NCBI GenBank assembly: GCA_020634015.1 | Contig: JACKCN010000001.1 | Coordinates: 293,001 to 357,000 of the forward strand | Reading direction: 5' to 3' | Origin: Candidatus Delongbacteria bacterium | GTDB taxonomy: Bacteria > CAIWAD01 | Length of the DNA stretch: 64,000 bases | Shown here: positions 63,181 to 64,000 of the stretch, in pieces | Layout: each line of letters opens with the position of its first letter | Position numbering within the stretch: position 1 is the first letter of the stretch | The notes under the pieces: generated by a model | Databases searched by the model: none | Told to the model about the DNA's origin: nothing | What the model saw: the letters and a program-made list of their open reading frames with translations, nothing else | Position numbers and translations under genes: made by a program

Positions 63181-63325
63181 GTCCAGTGGAGAGGTTCCGC
63201 TTCTTGACGATGGCTGCGGAAAGTCCGAAGACTCCCCGCAGCCCCGTGATCCAGTGCGTGTTCAGAGTCGCAAGCAAGCGCGACCCGCGCAGTCGTTTGA
63301 ATGTCCGACAGTGTGGGTCCGGTGA

Positions 63326-64000
63326 TCAGGCCTTGGCGATCTTCTCGCGCCCGACCTTGATGTCCTTGGTGGCGTTGCGCGTATCCACCACCAGCTTGGA
63401 GTGCTTGACCACCATCTCGTAATCCACGTCATCGTGGTCGGTGGAGATCAGCACCGCATCGTAGGTTTCCAGCATCGCGGGCGACAGGTCCACATTGGTC
63501 AGAGTGACATTGAACCCATGGTAATGCTCGGTGAACTGGGGGATGTAGGGGTCGTGGTAGTCGAGCTTGGCGCCACGCGCGACCAGCTGCTCGACCAGCT
63601 TGAGCGACGGGCTCTCGCGCAGGTCGTCGATGTTCTTCTTGTAGGCCATGCCCAGCAACAGCACACGGCTGCCACGCAGACTCTTCTCGTGGTTGTTCAG
63701 CTCATGCATCAGGCGGTTGGTGACATAGCGCGGCATCGAGGTGTTGATCTCGCCGGCAAGCTCGATGAAGCGGGTGTTCACTTCGTATTCCTTGGCCTTC
63801 CAGGTGAGGTAGAAGGGATCGATGGGAATGCAATGCCCGCCCAGACCGGGTCCGGGATAGAAGGCGTGGAAGCCGAAGGGCTTGGTCTTGGCGGCGTCGA
63901 CCACTTCCCAGACGTCGATGCCCATGCGGCTGAAGACGACCTTGAGCTCGTTGATCATGGCGATGTTGACGCCGCGATAGATATTCTCGAGCAGCTTGGT
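63326..64000 (-). CDS. wbpA: UDP-N-acetylglucosamine 6-dehydrogenase, WbpA-like (5' end outside window)
   Basis: The C-terminal 224 codons of a UDP-glucose/GDP-mannose dehydrogenase-family enzyme. The frame is open through the right edge (TKLLENIYRGVNIAMINELK). KTKPFGFHAFYPGPGLGGHC followed by IPIDPFYLTWKAKEYEVNTR, with nucleophile Cys in GGHC and then FIELAGEIN, closely resembles the UDP-GlcNAc dehydrogenase WbpA rather than UDP-glucose dehydrogenases. The C-terminal NAD-sugar domain has LGMAYKKNIDDLRESPS. The product, UDP-GlcNAcA, feeds uronic-acid amino sugars of LPS. It lies 145 bp upstream of the dehydratase gene on the same strand. Confidence 0.9.
   Translation of the reverse strand, partial: TKLLENIYRGVNIAMINELKVVFSRMGIDVWEVVDAAKTKPFGFHAFYPGPGLGGHCIPIDPFYLTWKAKEYEVNTRFIELAGEINTSMPRYVTNRLMHELNNHEKSLRGSRVLLLGMAYKKNIDDLRESPSLKLVEQLVARGAKLDYHDPYIPQFTEHYHGFNVTLTNVDLSPAMLETYDAVLISTDHDDVDYEMVVKHSKLVVDTRNATKDIKVGREKIAKA

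Overview
This window comes from a GC-rich, Gram-negative-type (diderm) bacterium. An outer membrane is implied by LpxH (lipid A synthesis), a PilQ secretin and a PorV-like beta-barrel. Several large exported proteins end in the 'NPFNP...' FlgD-like C-terminal domain used as a type IX secretion (T9SS) sorting signal, and a PorU-like C25 sortase is present. This combination with high GC fits an uncultured or sparsely sampled lineage of the Fibrobacteres-Chlorobi-Bacteroidetes (FCB) superphylum better than classical Bacteroidetes. No 16S gene is present, so the phylum is inferred.

Layout. At 1-1.35 kb are the 5' part of leuS and a tRNA-Pro(CGG), both on the minus strand. At 1.8-4.2 kb a plus-strand gene encodes an exported multidomain protein; two back-to-back hairpins separate it from the convergent ubiE/menG. 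From 5.4 to 20 kb nearly everything is on the minus strand: a TPR protein, a class A PBP, LpxH, a large hybrid histidine kinase, a 17-copy 36-bp tandem repeat, ClpB, a gluzincin-like protein without a zinc motif, and a CoA-disulfide-reductase-like flavoprotein. From 20.2 to 24.3 kb three plus-strand genes encode an AGCS amino-acid:cation symporter, FolC and proline dehydrogenase. From 24.4 to 38 kb the minus strand resumes with a TPR lipoprotein, a C25-like and an M14 peptidase that both carry T9SS-type C-termini, tandem cyclophilins, and a tightly overlapping set (YycJ-like MBL hydrolase, PilZ protein, PyrF), then TadA with an exported SH3-like protein.

From 37.2 to 53.6 kb lies a nearly complete type IVa pilus locus: pilA, pilT, two prepilin-like genes, a large pilus-associated protein, pilM-N-O-P-like-Q, an Ig-like-repeat lipoprotein, then (after a terminator) pilB, pilC and pilD. 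A gap of about 860 bp precedes it. From 54.5 kb to the right edge a second minus-strand block holds porV-like and porU-like genes in an overlapping operon with an NAD-dependent sugar epimerase and a membrane-bound WbpM/PglF-type sugar-nucleotide dehydratase. A WbpA-type UDP-sugar dehydrogenase runs off the edge 145 bp upstream.

How it fits together. The last block physically links a T9SS sortase (PorU) and its shuttle (PorV) to enzymes of the uronic/amino-sugar pathway that, in Porphyromonas, makes the LPS sugar to which PorU attaches cargo. Two likely cargo proteases lie in the same window. The most unusual items are this sortase-sugar operon, the 36-bp repeat whose open frame is coupled to the clpB stop codon, a G9 homopolymer at the predicted cleavage region of a minor pilin, a gluzincin-like protein lacking HExxH, and a C25 homologue with Trp at the catalytic His position.
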